Counted from the first letter of the stretch, positions 32,178 to 44,431 are shown. The stretch: DNA of 64,000 bases from Macrotis lagotis (GCF_037893015.1 NC_133658.1:255162397-255226396); one strand, 5' to 3'. A program made the numbers and translations. Notes: generated from the sequence alone by a model not told the origin.

Positions 32178-33180
32178 CCAATCATATTTCAAAGCCTCTC
32201 ACATTTATTCAGTATTATTGGAAATAATTGCAGTTAAGCTGTATTTCCCAAACCTTCTTTTAAGTTTACCATTTTTGCTTCTTTAAAATTAAACATTAAA
32301 TTCTTAACTTATATGAAACAAAATGTTTCCATGCTGACATCTCATTCTATTAAAATTAACCTTATAACTAAATATCTGTTATACATAAATTTCTTTCACA
32401 TTTCTGTTTTATAAACTTATTTTCCTCTTGTTCAAATACACTCCTATTTTCCAAAAGAAAATAAGATTCTCTATGAATTTAAGTTTTATATATATATATA
32501 TATATATAATTTCAAAAAATCAAATGCAAAACTTTTACCAGTGCTAGGTTTACAGGATGCATATATAATTTCTTCTTAAATAACAGATATTAAATAAGTT
32601 ACTTTGATCTTACATATAAATATTCCCTTTAAGAAATATTAGGTAGAAGAACACAGCTTTTCACAATTTCTCTGAGCCAAAATACCTTGAGAGAAATAAC
32701 CTAGTTGGCAAGTTATTCTCCAGTTTTATTATAGCAAATCTTTACAAAGGTGATGGATGATACTTCAGTTTATTCATTGTTTGTCATTGTAATACAATCT
32801 TAAAGCTTCAAAAAGTTGTCTGAGTCTGTTTATGTATGTTAATTATATATAACACATTTCAATTTAATGTATATTCCCTTTACTCCCTAAAACTATGTAA
32901 TACATAAAAATTTCTTGAGATCAGATGTTTCTAAAAATCCCTTTTTTATAATTACAAGATTTTCATTATACTTCTCTTAATAATCTTACAAATTCCAAAC
33001 TCATATTCAAAATTACCTTAAATTATTTTCCTTTTCAAAATATAAAAGTTTGCAAATCCTTCTTATCTGTATCAGTGCTGTTCTAACTTCTCAATGCTCT
33101 AACTTAAAAGAGCTTTCTATTCTTACTAACAAAATGATGTTCTGGGAATTGGAGATTCCTCACATTATTTACCTTTACTC

Positions 33181-33333
33181 TTTTTTTTTTTTGATTTTTC
33201 AAGGCAATGGGGTTAAGTGGCTTGCCCAAGGCCACACAGATAGGTAATTATTAAGTGTCTGAGACTGGATTTGAACCCAGGTACTCCTGATTCCAAGGCC
33301 GGTGCTTTATCCACTGTGCCACCTAGCCGCCCC
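33181..33333 (-). mobile_element. SINE in provirus interior
   Basis: A reverse SINE with T tail at the left and the head 'CCACCTAGCCGCCCC' at the right. TACCTTTA(C/T)TCTTT-like flanks mark the duplicated target. Confidence 0.93.
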
Positions 33334-33368
33334 TACCTTTATTCTTTATCATTCCTTGCTCACCCCTA

Positions 33369-33369
<1 letters not shown>

Positions 33370-33432
<63 letters not shown>
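33370..33432. repeat. (TA)n microsatellite
   Basis: About 31 uninterrupted TA units just right of the SINE. Confidence 0.95.
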
Positions 33433-33434
<2 letters not shown>

Positions 33435-35571
33435 GACAATTTCAATTTCTTCTAGGTCCCTTATAAGTATAATTTGTCAAATCAGTAAATAAAATTCTAT
33501 TAGTCTATCAGACCAGAAGAGAGACATTAGAAAATAAGAGAAAATTAATAGAATCCCTTCTCCTCCAAAAACAACATGATTCTCAGGAAATCTCCTTTTT
33601 TTGGTGCCAATCATGAGTTTTGGAAAAAAAAGAAGATCTAATTTTGAAAAGAGAGAATGGAAAGATTGGCCAGTCAGAACACAGAGAACAGCAGGCCTGT
33701 GAGACAGCTGAGAGCTTCTCTCTGCCTGTATTTTAAAGCAAACACATATAGACACATAAATGGAGTCAGAGCATTTAGAACCAGAGAGGGCCCCCAAATC
33801 TGGAGAAACCCCACTCTGTTCTCATGTTAGAGGGTCCCTTTAAGCATTACACAAAGACACAAAACAACTACCAGATAAACACACATACTCCAGCTGGAAA
33901 ACAAAACAAACACCACTAAAGGTGACAAATCTTCTAGGAAACCAGAGGAAAAGTGCAGAGAACATTCCATTTTTCACAATACATTTTTCCATTCAAAGGT
34001 TTTGATATCTAACACTTCTTGATTTTAACTATAAATAACTATAACTTTTGAGAAGGCAAATAGTCACTCAAAAATCCCTCAGTCTAATTGGAATATCCCG
34101 TCCCCCTTCAGCTTAGAGTAAATCTAATAACTTCTTTTTTAAAGGAACAGCCCTAAATCTTTTCTGGGAGGGGAGTCTTCTATTTTTTAAATCCTCAATC
34201 ATCCCATTATTTTCTGTAATAATCAAGTTACGTATTTTAAAATGAACCTGATTATCTTGTCTTTTTAAAATTAAATAGCATTTTTTGTGATTGTTTATTT
34301 AACACATATCTTTCTCATCTGAGAATACTCACTGTCACTTTTCTGTTTCTAAAACTTCAAATAAATTCCTTTTTAACATTTTTTAACATTTTATTTTATC
34401 AAGTCTTCATGAAACAATTCTCTCTCTTATCTAGTGCTTTTTCTTAATTCCTTTCTCAGTTAACTTCAAGATCTAGATAAGGGAGTCATGAGCAAACAAG
34501 CTGTCTGATCTCTCACACCCCTTTGAACTGCCTGTTGCAGCCTAGCAAGAAATTGTGCAAAATCTTCATTAGCTCCTTGTTTTAGTTTTGTAGATGAAGT
34601 ATTGCCTCCTTCCTTTTCAGGCAATTTTAACCATGCCTGTTCGTGTGCCTGTAACTATACCCAATTTGATTATCTGCTCCTGCCCATGGACCAGTGCTAG
34701 AGAGCAATTCAAATGTTATTCTTAACCCTGCTGCTTCATTTGTTTTAGCTTGACTAGTACAATTCTCAAAAAATTCAGTTTTCTATATTAAGTAATCTCC
34801 TAGTGTAAGAGCAGTTTTTGCTATCCTGGTCTAATCTTCTGGGGCTAATATTTGTCTAGCTAATATTTCTATCATACTTAAAACATATGGGCTATTGTTT
34901 GTTGCTGATTTTAATTCTTTAAATGTTTTAAAATTTAAATTATTGTATTCTCTCAAAACAGTCCCTGGAATCTTTGGATCTCAAAAGAGAACAATAACTC
35001 TCTCTCATGTTCCATGGAATCTCCTCTCTTTTAACCACTGCTTTTTTGAGTAACATTTATATACCTCTTATCTCTGTTAGTGTTTTCTTCTTTAGACCAT
35101 AAAGGAGCAGAAGGTGGGTTATTAAAGTTAGGAGGAAGTGGAGCTGGCTGGGGAGCCCCTGCCACTGGAAGCCCAGGAGAGGTAGCCAGGGTGGCAGCCT
35201 GAGGGGGTGGGGCCTGGAGTCCTGGAGACTTTCTCAAGTTCCTAAAGCAGGAGCTGGGAGGAGGATTCTCCTGGGAAGGTATGGCCCCATGGACTTGGCC
35301 TCCATGCCCCTCCATCCACCTTGAGGCAGGCGTGGGTCCAGAGGTGGTGTTGGAGGTAAAAGCCACCACTCTTTTTTACTCTTATCTTCCTGCTAAATAG
35401 TTTGAACATCTACATCAACTTTTAATATACTCTGAGTCAAAGGAACATCTCTAGGTGGAGTCAGACAGATTTTTAAATTAATACTGAGTAGAATATTCTC
35501 TCTTAAGAGTTCATATTCTTAGTGAAGTCCTCTCAGGGTTAAAAATCATTAAAACAAAGACAGACTATTAC

Positions 35572-36166
35572 TCTTAGACTATTCTTAGAAGAGGGAGAGA
35601 GGCCTTGCATTCCCGGTCAGACACCCTCCCGACTCTGCTAGGGAGTGAAACAGTGGACCGCTTCCAGAAAGACCTTGCATTGATTCTGTTAGGTAGGGAA
35701 ATAGTGGAATACTTCCAGAGAAGAGACCTTGCAGTCTTAGTTAGCCACCTGTTTGATAATGGATTGTGAGAACAGTAGCCTGCCTTCTCTTGTTTGATAA
35801 GTACTAAACTAAGAAGACCTTGCATACTCAGACATTAATTCATTTAACAGAAGGTCATTAGAAATCTTCTGATACTCTTGCCACATGGATGGTGAGGTAA
35901 TATTTTATGAAAACCTTTTATTCTTCTCTTTGTTGCTGGGTAGATTTTTTGCATAAACATTATAACGCTGAAAACCTTAACCAATCAGGTTGGAAGAGAG
36001 GGGCCTGGGGAGGGAGGAATTGTGCTAGGCCATATAATCTTGCTTGACTGTCACCTCAGGGCAGCTCCTTGATCTTTACTACATTTGTGAGATTTGGGGG
36101 TGCCCTTTTTTCAAGAAAAGCCAAAATAAACTTTTCTTTTTGCTCAGAGGATTCTTATCCCACACA
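35572..36166 (+). mobile_element. Solo LTR of another ERV inside gag
   Basis: This 595-bp plus-strand segment has LTR architecture: U3 with repeated GACCTTGCA units, an inverted CCAAT (CCAATCAGG near 35978), a TATA-like CATATAATC (near 36031), AATAAA (36125-36130) and an end in CCCACACA. A 4-bp TTAC repeat flanks it (35568-35571 and 36167-36170), the size used by class I ERVs. Left and right flanks are gag sequence on the other strand. The 5' terminal dinucleotide is not canonical TG, so that edge is approximate. Confidence 0.6.
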
Positions 36167-36351
36167 TTACACAATGAAAAGACTCCAATAGGAGCCTCTT
36201 GACCTTCCTGTTTAAAATGTTCACTCATCTGTTTCCCCAGTTTCCCATTTTTCAGTACTTAGTACTCCTTCTTCTGGAAACCAAGGACAACATTTTTGTA
36301 CACATTCAATAAATTCTTCTAATTGTTTTGTTGTTATTAACAAGCCTCTTT

Positions 36352-37121
36352 TTTTTCTTTAGAAAGATTTTATTAATTTTGAGTTTTACAGTCCCCCCCC
36401 CCCATTCTTGCTTCCCTTCTCCCACCCTCCACAGAAGGCAGTCTGTTAGTTTTTACATTGTTTCCATGATATGCATTGATCTCAGTTGAATGTGATAAGA
36501 GAGAAATCTTATCCTTAAGAAAAATAAAGTATAAGAGATAGTAAAATTAAATAATAAGATAATGCTCTCCCCCCATTAAAGGTAATATCTTTGGTCTTTG
36601 TTCAAACTCCTCAATTCCCTCTCTGGATACAGATGGTATTCTCCATTGCAGACAGCCCAAAATTGTCCCTGGTTGTTGCACTGAGGGAATGAGCAAGTCC
36701 ATCAAGGTTGATCATCACCCCCATGTTGCTGTTAGGGTGTACAGTGTTTTTCTGGTTCTGCTCATCTTGCTCAGCATCAGTTCATGCAAATCCTTCCAGG
36801 CTTCCCTGAATTCCCATCCCTCCTGGTTTCTAATAGAACAATAGTGTTCCATGACATACATATAGCACAGTTTGCTAAGCCATTCCCCAATTGAAGGGCA
36901 TTTACTTGATTTCCAGTTCTTTGCCACCACAAAGAGGGCTGTTATGAATGTTTTTGTACAAGTGATGTTTTTACCCTTTTCATAATCTCTTCAGGGTATA
37001 GACCCAGTAGTGGTATTGCTGGATCAAAGGGTATGGACATTATTGTTGCCCTTTGGGCAATTCCAAATTGCTCTCCAGAAAGGTTGGATGAGTTCACAGC
37101 TCCACCAACAGTGTATTAGTG
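36352..37121 (-). mobile_element. 5'-truncated L1 in gag
   Basis: The 3' UTR and last part of ORF2 of the same L1 lineage as at 12.2 kb are present (ORF2 C-terminal frame 36715-36930 with CPSIGEWLSKLCYMYVMEHY). A duplication ACAAGCCTCTTT, extended by T runs, flanks it (left from 36340, right from 37122). Confidence 0.92.
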
Positions 37122-37354
37122 ACAAGCCTCTTTCTTTGACTATCTGCTTTAGCACTTTAAAATAATGTCCTCTATTCTTAGACTGTCCCTGTCCCATGTT
37201 AATTCTCTCTGTTTTAGACCTGATGAAAAAATAAAAAAAAAAATTGTTTACCTTAATTGCCTGCTGTCCCTTTAAGAGTGCTCTTTTCTTTTTTTGACCC
37301 AAAGGTGTCCAGACTATCTTTCGTTTCAAGACTGATTACCCTTCAGATCTCTGC

Positions 37355-37372
37355 GTCCTTGTTCAAGCACCA
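37355..37372 (-). other. tRNA-Lys primer binding site, decayed
   Basis: The minus strand reads TGGTGCTTGAACAAGGAC, which is the lysine-tRNA primer site TGGCGCCCGAACAGGGAC with four transition-type changes. It lies 5 bp from the inner edge of the 5' LTR. Confidence 0.8.
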
Positions 37373-37377
37373 GTTAC

Positions 37378-37704
37378 TGCCTGCGATAGCTCTGGTATAG
37401 GTCTAGACATTGACTTAGGAGAGTCAGGTTGAGTAGAAACATACACATATGCAAGGTCGTGATGCTAGAATCTATTGGATTTATTTTTGGAAACTCAGAC
37501 TTTTTATTACAAAAACTTATCTCAGGAATGACTGGTTAAAGGAGACCCAGTTTCACAATTTTCTGGGTAAATTTGCAATATTTGTTCTTAGAAATCTGCA
37601 TACTTCTCTATTAGAAAAGCCTTTTACAACCGCATTTGGAGTCACAGATTATCCCAGGTCAGGGTTCACTGGAGAGCCAACAAATCCATATAATGAGCAA
37701 GAAT

Positions 37705-37772
<68 letters not shown>

Positions 37773-37831
37773 CTGATGGAAAAGGTCACCAAGGATATGT
37801 GTAAATCACTCCCAGAAACTGGCCCTCAGCA
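37378..37831 (-). repeat. 5' LTR of the provirus with expanded repeat
   Basis: About 454 bp, homologous throughout to the 3' LTR. The extra about 60 bp is a (CATA)n(CA)n(TA)n run at 37703-37770, where the 3' LTR has only GAATCCATGCATATC. Confidence 0.85.
37703..37770. repeat. Compound (CATA)(CA)(TA) microsatellite
   Basis: A tetranucleotide run passes into CA and then TA units, within the 5' LTR of the provirus. Confidence 0.95.
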
Positions 37832-38040
37832 ATATTATATTAGAGTTAAGGTGGCATTTTATTTTCCTTCTTCCACCTGTTCTGAGACCACAGAGGAATT
37901 TAGAGTGCTAGTTCCTGATATGAAAATGTTGGCATGGAAATGTCCTTAAATAACTTGCTAATATAATAAAGACCTCAAAGAAATCCCAGGACTTGAATTA
38001 AAGCAGGCTTTTATTGAACCTGGATCATTTGTATAGTTTT

Positions 38041-38770
38041 TTTGGTTTTTTAATATTTAATATTTATTTGTTCTCATTTTGTACAAATAATTTTTTATAC
38101 ATTAATAAAATATTCTTGTTTAAGAGTAAACAAAATAACCCCTCCCCACAAAAATATAGACTCGCTTGAGCGATAAAGTAAAGGGGAGAGGAAAAAAATT
38201 AAAATTAAAAAAATAGTAATAATTGTAGGTATGGCCAGGTGGCATAATGGACAGAGCAGCAGCCCTGGAGCCAGCAGCACCCAAGCCCATATCCGGCCCC
38301 ATACACCCAACAGTCACCCAGTCGTGTGACATGCAAGCCACCCCAACCCCACTGCCCTGCAAAAACCAAAAAAAAAAAAAAAAGGACCTAAAATAAAATA
38401 AAATAGTAATAATAGTAGGGGTGGCTAGGTGGCGGACAGAGCATTGGCCCTTGAGCCAGGAGCACCCGGGTCCAAATCCAGCCTCAGACACCCAACAATC
38501 ACCCTGCTATGTGGCCCCAGGCAGGCCACCCAGCCCCATTTGCCCTGTACCCCCCCCATAATAATAATAATAAAAAATGTGCTTCAGTCTTTGTTCCAAC
38601 ACCAACAACTCTGTCATGGGTGGATCACATTCTTTATGATAAGTCCATCACAAAAGTTACTTCCATATTTTTCCACCATTGTCATTGCTGATTGTAACTC
38701 CCTCCTATGTATTTCTCCACTATCACGTACTATATTTTCTCTCTCCTTTCACTCTGACTCTGCTGTAGGG
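38041..38770 (-). mobile_element. Half-L1 copy 3, 5'-truncated
   Basis: This 730-bp 3' end of the half-L1 family contains the terminal tail (38041-38170) absent from copy 1 and SINE-like modules 1 and 2 (about 38228-38360 and 38418-38555). It is cut just before module 3. A 16-bp duplication TCATTT(G/A)TATAGTTTT flanks it (38025-38040 and 38771-38786). Its A-rich end is at the left. Confidence 0.92.
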
Positions 38771-38786
38771 TCATTTATATAGTTTT

Positions 38787-41700
38787 GAAATGTATTCAAG
38801 TCCCAGAACTCCTATCAATGGGACAGAATGCTACAAAAAGGGTGAGAAATGAAGATCCTATTGGGTTAGCATATATGTCTAGCCATAGCACATAAAAGGA
38901 GTTTATAAAAATCTAGTAAAAGGAAATAAAATTTGTGTTAATGAGGTTATCTTTGGATGCGTCAGAAGTAGAACAAGGTTATATAGCAATAGTAACCAGC
39001 TTAAAATTTTCTATCCCACAGAGGAAGACTCATGGTTGAGACATAATGAACATTCTTTTTAAAGTTTTTACCAGAACTTTTCATTGTTCTTGCAGGTTTC
39101 TTTTTGGCAGGTAAAAACAACATGATTCATCCCAACTCAACTTTGATTCAATCTGACTACCATACTCTATAGTTTTGTATCCTAGACCACTTGCTTAAGA
39201 GAAATCAGAAGATAGTTAATATAATCCACTCTATATACAGCTGAAGAAACTGAGATCCAGAGAGATGAGGTGATTTGACAAAAGTCATACTACTAGATAA
39301 TGGCAGAATTGAGCCTAGAACTCTGGTCTCCTGTATCTTCTATGGCACCATGCAACCTTTCCTAGTAGGAGAGTTGCAAAAAACAGATGAGAATTCATTT
39401 ATTCAACTCCTTCATTTTGCAGATAATGAAATAGGCCTTGGAAGTGAAATGATTTCCCCAAAGTCACCCAGGGAAGTGGTTCAGCTAGGATTTGAACCCA
39501 CAGTTTTCTTACTTCAAAGTCACCATTTTTTCCATTATACAACACTATATCTCAGGAGGTTTCCCTTAATTGAAAGCTTGCTTCAAAAATATGGCACTGT
39601 AAGAGTTAAACTAAAACTTTGCCCTGAATTTTTAGGTTTTTGTGAATATGTTCTCCAGTGAGTTATCCTAGCAAGATTCATTCATTTTCTTACAAATAAA
39701 GAGAGGACAATCTTCTTCATGTCTTATTCTAAGTTGCCTAATAGTGTTTTAGGCTTGAAAAGGCCTCACAATCAAAGAGAGAAAAACAACTGTTCTCAGG
39801 GGTTTTCTTTTACCTCTTAAAACAAATGAGGATGAATAGACCCAGTAAAGAAGAATAAAAGGCATAAAGGAAGGAAATTTTTGTTGTTTTTGAGTAAAGT
39901 AAAGGCCCTCTTCGGGAAACTGCCTTTGTCCTCTTTCCTCTCTATCTCCCTACAGAGCACAGAAGTGACTATTTTCTCTACAAAGTGGATATAAGCTCAT
40001 CGATGAGTGTGTGACTGATGAAAAATTATAAAATCAAAACATGTGGAGGAAAAAAAGAGTCTAGGCCGGAAGGATAATAAAGAAAACAAAATCTCCTGAA
40101 AGAATAAGAAGTGAAATTAATTTTAAAAGTCTCTATCACACATAAAATTGGGATTTGACTTCACTAAGTAGGTTTTTAGATGGATTTGAAGCCTACAGAT
40201 CTCAGTGAAGAAAGAAGATTGGAATTAGAAGTAAGCATTCAATATGATAAACAAGGTAATTTCTTTAAAGCCTTAAAGACCTTGGCAAAGAAGACTTTGA
40301 TTTACACCCATTGATGAATGATCCCATTCACTGTTGTTAACACACTGCAGAGGAGTTATGTTAAGATAATAGTCAATCAGTCTCTGATATATGTAATTAT
40401 GATTTCCCTGGTTCAGATTTTATGAAGTCATTTGAATTCATACAATAGTGTTACTTTGACATTTAATTAGATATTTATGCAACAATAGTAAAAAAAATTA
40501 TGTTCCATTTTGAAAATATTCAGAATCCACATCCTGGAATTTCTTACTGCCATGTGAACATCAAAGTGCGCATATGTGAAAATAATTGCTGAGGTAACAC
40601 ACATAATCACATTGACAACAATGAATGTGTCAAGGGAACATTTTGTCAAAATAGTAATTTGTCTGTTTCTTTCCTAATATGTATAATTATTCATTGTCAA
40701 AAAGTATTCTTAAAATATTAACAGGTAGGTTGTCAGAGCTGTGCAGAGGTTTAGCCTCTGAACTTAGCGTTAACTTTAAGCTGAACCCTTAACATTTGGG
40801 ATTTTCCTATGTCCCTTTGCCTTGTATAAGGTAAACTACAATTATACTCTGGACCTAAATCATACATTTTAAATGAAAGATCAGGAAATTTGAGGATAAA
40901 CATTGAAACTACTTCCTGGTGAGAGTATTCTTTTCCCCCAGGGACTGTACTTATCTCTATCGTGTGAGGTTTCTAGGTGGCACCTGAGTCAATGTAATAT
41001 CTCAGAAGGCTTAAAGGATGATAACTGCTCCAAGTCTGGATTAAATGGGATTTTGAATCCTTTCAATTCTCCCTCTATCAAGGGTTAGGCATATGTGTAA
41101 GTAGAGTATCCATCCTTATTTTCCATGACATGACCACTCCCCTCCCCCCATGCCACATTAAAAAAGATATATACTTTCAGCATTTCACCTGAAAAGAAAA
41201 TGTCTTTTTTTTTTAAAACCTTGGGACAAAGTAATCCTAAAAGAATTATGGTTTTCCCTCAACCCTCTACAAAGAAAGCAGACTGCATTTGGCCTGGCAT
41301 AGAAGCCTTTTCAAGGTTATGTGGTCAAAAGATGGGTTCAGATATCCAATATTTACTAAACTGTATGAACTTTGGTAAAAACCTTCTTGGCCCTCAGTTC
41401 CCTCAGCTCAGAGGGTCTGACCAGATGGTCTTTAAGGTCGTTTCTAGTGGAAGTGTTATAATATAATCTTATTTTTAAAGAACAGACGCTCCAAATTAGA
41501 GCTCTGAATTTGATCTGGTTGCTAATTTGCTCTATGCTCTTGAGGAAGCGAATTAATTACTTGATCTGTGCTTCATTTTTCTTTTTCAAATGGGATTAAA
41601 AATACCTGCTACCTTTCTTATTAGGTGGTTATAAAGACCAAGTGTAAATGAAGTAATAGAGGAGGATCTTTGAAAAGCACAAATTGCTGTTTAATGATGA

Positions 41701-42480
41701 GTTTGCATTAATATAGCTATTATGATCATTACCTTTCACTTACCTGTTCTAAAATTTTGTTGGCTTCAATGAATCTATCTTATTTAACTTTGCACACAGA
41801 AGAATTAAACATTTCTCATTGCCCTCTGTTAACTTCCCGCAGATATTTTGACTCTTGAATTTTGCTCATATATTCAGTGTTCCCTTCCATTGAGGATGCC
41901 CTGAAAAATTATACTTGGTTTAAGGCACACTTGAGTCATTACCTACTCAGAACCACAATTTATGAACTGCTACTGATGTTTATTTTACCAGACCAGAGGA
42001 CACACTAGTTCAAAGCAAAAGACATGTAATTAAACAGCATAATAAATAAATGAGAAGGGAAATTTCCTCTCATGCACATAAGGGTACTCTCTCCTACTTG
42101 TTCCCACAATGCTAGTAAGTGAAAGAATGTACATAATCAAAATTGGGGGGAGTAGCTTATTGATCTTTCCCCACCACTTACCAGCGAATAATTTAAAATA
42201 AGTACTTTTTTGATATTAGTTGCTACAATAAAAAGTACAAGACAGTTTCTTCCTCTTCCTCTCTCCCCCCATTGGGATGAAAGTTGAAAGTCAGTTAAAT
42301 CCCTATTTTCAAGTAGTCAGAAATGTAGCTGCTGAAAAATGGACCCCAGAATGCACAGGCCTGCTGGAAGGTCTCAAACTCCATTCCTGTTATCTTTTAA
42401 TGTAAGCAATGATATTTTGGATGCAGTTCCTCAAAGTCTAAAGCAGTTCAAAGGTAGGACTTTGTTCTTCCTTTATACAT
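38787..42480. other. Largely unassigned stretch with MIR traces
   Basis: MIR fragments can be read at 39225-39355 and 39395-39545 (both reverse, with CCAGAGAGATGAGG and GCAGATAATGAAATAGG type blocks), and at 41330-41460 and 41490-41700 (forward). The remainder is AT-rich with no recognisable gene or repeat. Short ORFs have no support. Confidence 0.5.
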
Positions 42481-42784
42481 AGAAAAGATTCTCATTTACT
42501 CACCCCCTTTGAATTGTGAATTTAATGATCATCAACAGACATTTCCATAAACAAAGAAGAATAAGAAAGAAGCTTGTATTAGAAATTGAACATCTCTCGT
42601 TTTTGGCTAAAAGTCAATGTACAATTTACAATTTTAAGCTCTAGAACTGCTCTAAGATTTTAGGAACGCCTTATACATTCAATATAGCAGGGTAGTAAGA
42701 AAACTGAGTTATTTGTGTTCCCATCTATACTGTTTATGCTTTTCTTCCATATGTTATAATTTTTTATTGACCCTATTTTTGTGT
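42481..42784 (+). repeat. Inverted repeat, left arm
   Basis: 304 bp, reverse-complementary to 43772-44075. I count about 13 differences in the outer 184 bp and one 1-bp indel in the inner 120 bp. It is not a repeat family I recognise. Confidence 0.93.
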
Positions 42785-42856
42785 GTGGCTATATCACTAC
42801 CCATTAGCCTTCTACTCCTACCCCATTCCATATCCCCAAGTCTTCCCTTGAAACAA

Positions 42857-42858
<2 letters not shown>

Positions 42859-42906
<48 letters not shown>
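42859..42906. repeat. (GT)n microsatellite
   Basis: About 23 GT units in the loop of the inverted repeat, near the left arm. Confidence 0.95.
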
Positions 42907-42910
<4 letters not shown>

Positions 42911-43771
42911 ACTTGAATAATCCTGACTTTATAGTATGAAATAATTGTATTGACCACTTTGGTCATTTCTGAGGAAACGTATTTCACTGGGCATATCCAG
43001 TTTACTACTCCTTTCTCAAGAGATGGGAAGTATATTTGTTTAATCATCAGGCTTTTGAAGTCATTGTTGTTTACTATTTTGATCAGAGTTCTGAGATCTT
43101 TCAAATTGCTTTTCCTACATAAAAAAGGATTATTGAAATCATGTAAATTCTTTTCTAGGTCTTATTCATTTGACTCTGCACCAGTATGTACAAGTCTTAC
43201 TATAATTCCCTTAATCCATCAATATTTGTCATTCCTTATGGTGCAGTGATATTCTAGTCAGCTTCCCCTGATTACAAGCCCTTTATTAGAACTTCAAGGT
43301 CAAGAATCACTGGGTCACTTTCATTACAAATTCAAGTGTAAAAAATGCTGCATCTATACTTATATACATTTAATTATATCATAGTTTGATTTTTTCTGAC
43401 TAATAATATGCTTAATATAGTTTATTTGTATGCAAGAGCTGAATGCAAGTTATTGGTATAATAAAGAGCAGGAGAGTTACCTACTTTTTGTAAATATTGC
43501 TAAGCAATGGGAGTTAATAGTTTGCTTTCTTTATGCTTGGGATTTAGATTAGTTTGACAGAAAGTAAAGAAAGATCTTAACAGGCAAACATATGACTTTT
43601 TTTCTTTTGATAGTCCACGAGAATGGAGAAAGATTTGATTCACTCTTTCATTGCTCAGTAAACATAAGGAAAAGAAAAAACATACCTTTTAATAAAAATA
43701 AATTTAATTTTAATAAAAATAAAATATATATTTAAATATTTATTTATATATAAATATATCTTTTTATATAT

Positions 43772-44075
43772 ACACAAAAATAGGGTCAATAAAAATTATA
43801 ACATATGGAAGAAAAGCATAAACAGTATAGATGGGAACACAAATAACTCAGTTTTCTTACTACCCTGCTATATTGAATGTATAAGGCGTTCTTAAAGTCT
43901 TAGGGCAGTTATAGAGCTTAAAACTGTAAATTGTACATTGACTTCTTAGCCAAATACGAAAGATGTTCAATTTCTAATACAAGCTTATTTCTTATTCTTT
44001 TTTGTTTATGGAAATGCCTGTTGATGATCATAAAATTCACAATTCAAAGGGGGTAAGTAAATGAGAATCTTTTCT
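43772..44075 (-). repeat. Inverted repeat, right arm
   Basis: This arm mirrors 42481-42784 at the same length. Between the arms lie 987 bp with no coding support. Immediately outside this arm is TA-rich DNA. Confidence 0.93.
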
Positions 44076-44278
44076 TTATATATATTTTTATATATAAATT
44101 TATGTATTTAAATATATATGAATATAAGCACAAACATAAATAACAAATGCATGTGTGTATAAACATCATTATTCTTGAGATACAAAATTAGGATGATGCA
44201 AGTGTAAATAAACAGATACAGATATACACATATGCCTTTTATACATAGCACACTTATATGTACACACATATACCCACA

Positions 44279-44281
<3 letters not shown>

Positions 44282-44313
<32 letters not shown>
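44282..44313. repeat. (TA)n microsatellite and TA-rich DNA
   Basis: A TA run within a broader stretch (44080-44430) of TATA/CATA low-complexity sequence. ORFs in it are artefacts. Confidence 0.85.
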
Positions 44314-44314
<1 letters not shown>

Positions 44315-44431
44315 CACACATATACATATAAACATGTGAATATATATCATAGAAATATAATCATTTATGGTTATATGAACAAATATTATGTATATTATAT
44401 TTATATATATTCACATAGATGCATATATATC

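Larger units (their letters stand above)
31931..34430. other. AT-rich non-coding filler where RT should be
   Basis: In an intact provirus this 2.5 kb would hold nucleocapsid, protease and reverse transcriptase. I can read no RT motif in any minus-strand frame. The DNA is very AT-rich, with two SINEs and a TA repeat, and a short patch of different composition near 33470-33990. Either the region has been replaced or it is eroded beyond recognition. Confidence 0.5.
34440..37197 (-). pseudogene. Endogenous retroviral gag remnant, split
   Basis: The start is the ATG at 37195-37197, beginning MGQGQS, a myristoylation-type N-terminus. A matrix segment with a CPWFPEEG motif (near 36280) resumes left of the L1 insertion. 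A proline-rich linker follows at 35031-35369, then a capsid-like part with LARLQQAV (near 34530). The capsid resembles class II gag. The gene is broken by an L1 (36352-37121) and a solo LTR (35572-36166), plus stops and frameshifts. The downstream NC zinc knuckles are not seen. Confidence 0.8.
28172..37837 (-). mobile_element. Class II (betaretrovirus-like) endogenous provirus
   Basis: A 9.6-kb provirus is read leftwards from its 5' LTR (37378-37831) to its 3' LTR (28178-28573), flanked by a 6-bp direct repeat ATATTA (28172-28177 and 37832-37837), the size typical of class II ERVs. A decayed lysine-tRNA primer site and a polypurine tract border the LTRs. Recognisable are gag, the end of pol (RNase H and integrase) and env. 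Reverse transcriptase, protease and nucleocapsid are not recognisable. Stops, frameshifts and inserted L1, solo LTR and SINEs show that it is inactive. Confidence 0.88.

Noticed and set aside
35571-35825. Minus-strand 83-codon ORF
   Set aside because: It lies in the solo LTR and its apparent repeats are U3 repeats, not a protein feature.
37703-37770. CRISPR-like regular repeats
   Set aside because: Plain microsatellite; no spacers, and the DNA is mammalian.
39275-39661. 128-codon plus-strand ORF
   Set aside because: It runs through two reverse MIR fragments; no domain and no splice or start context.
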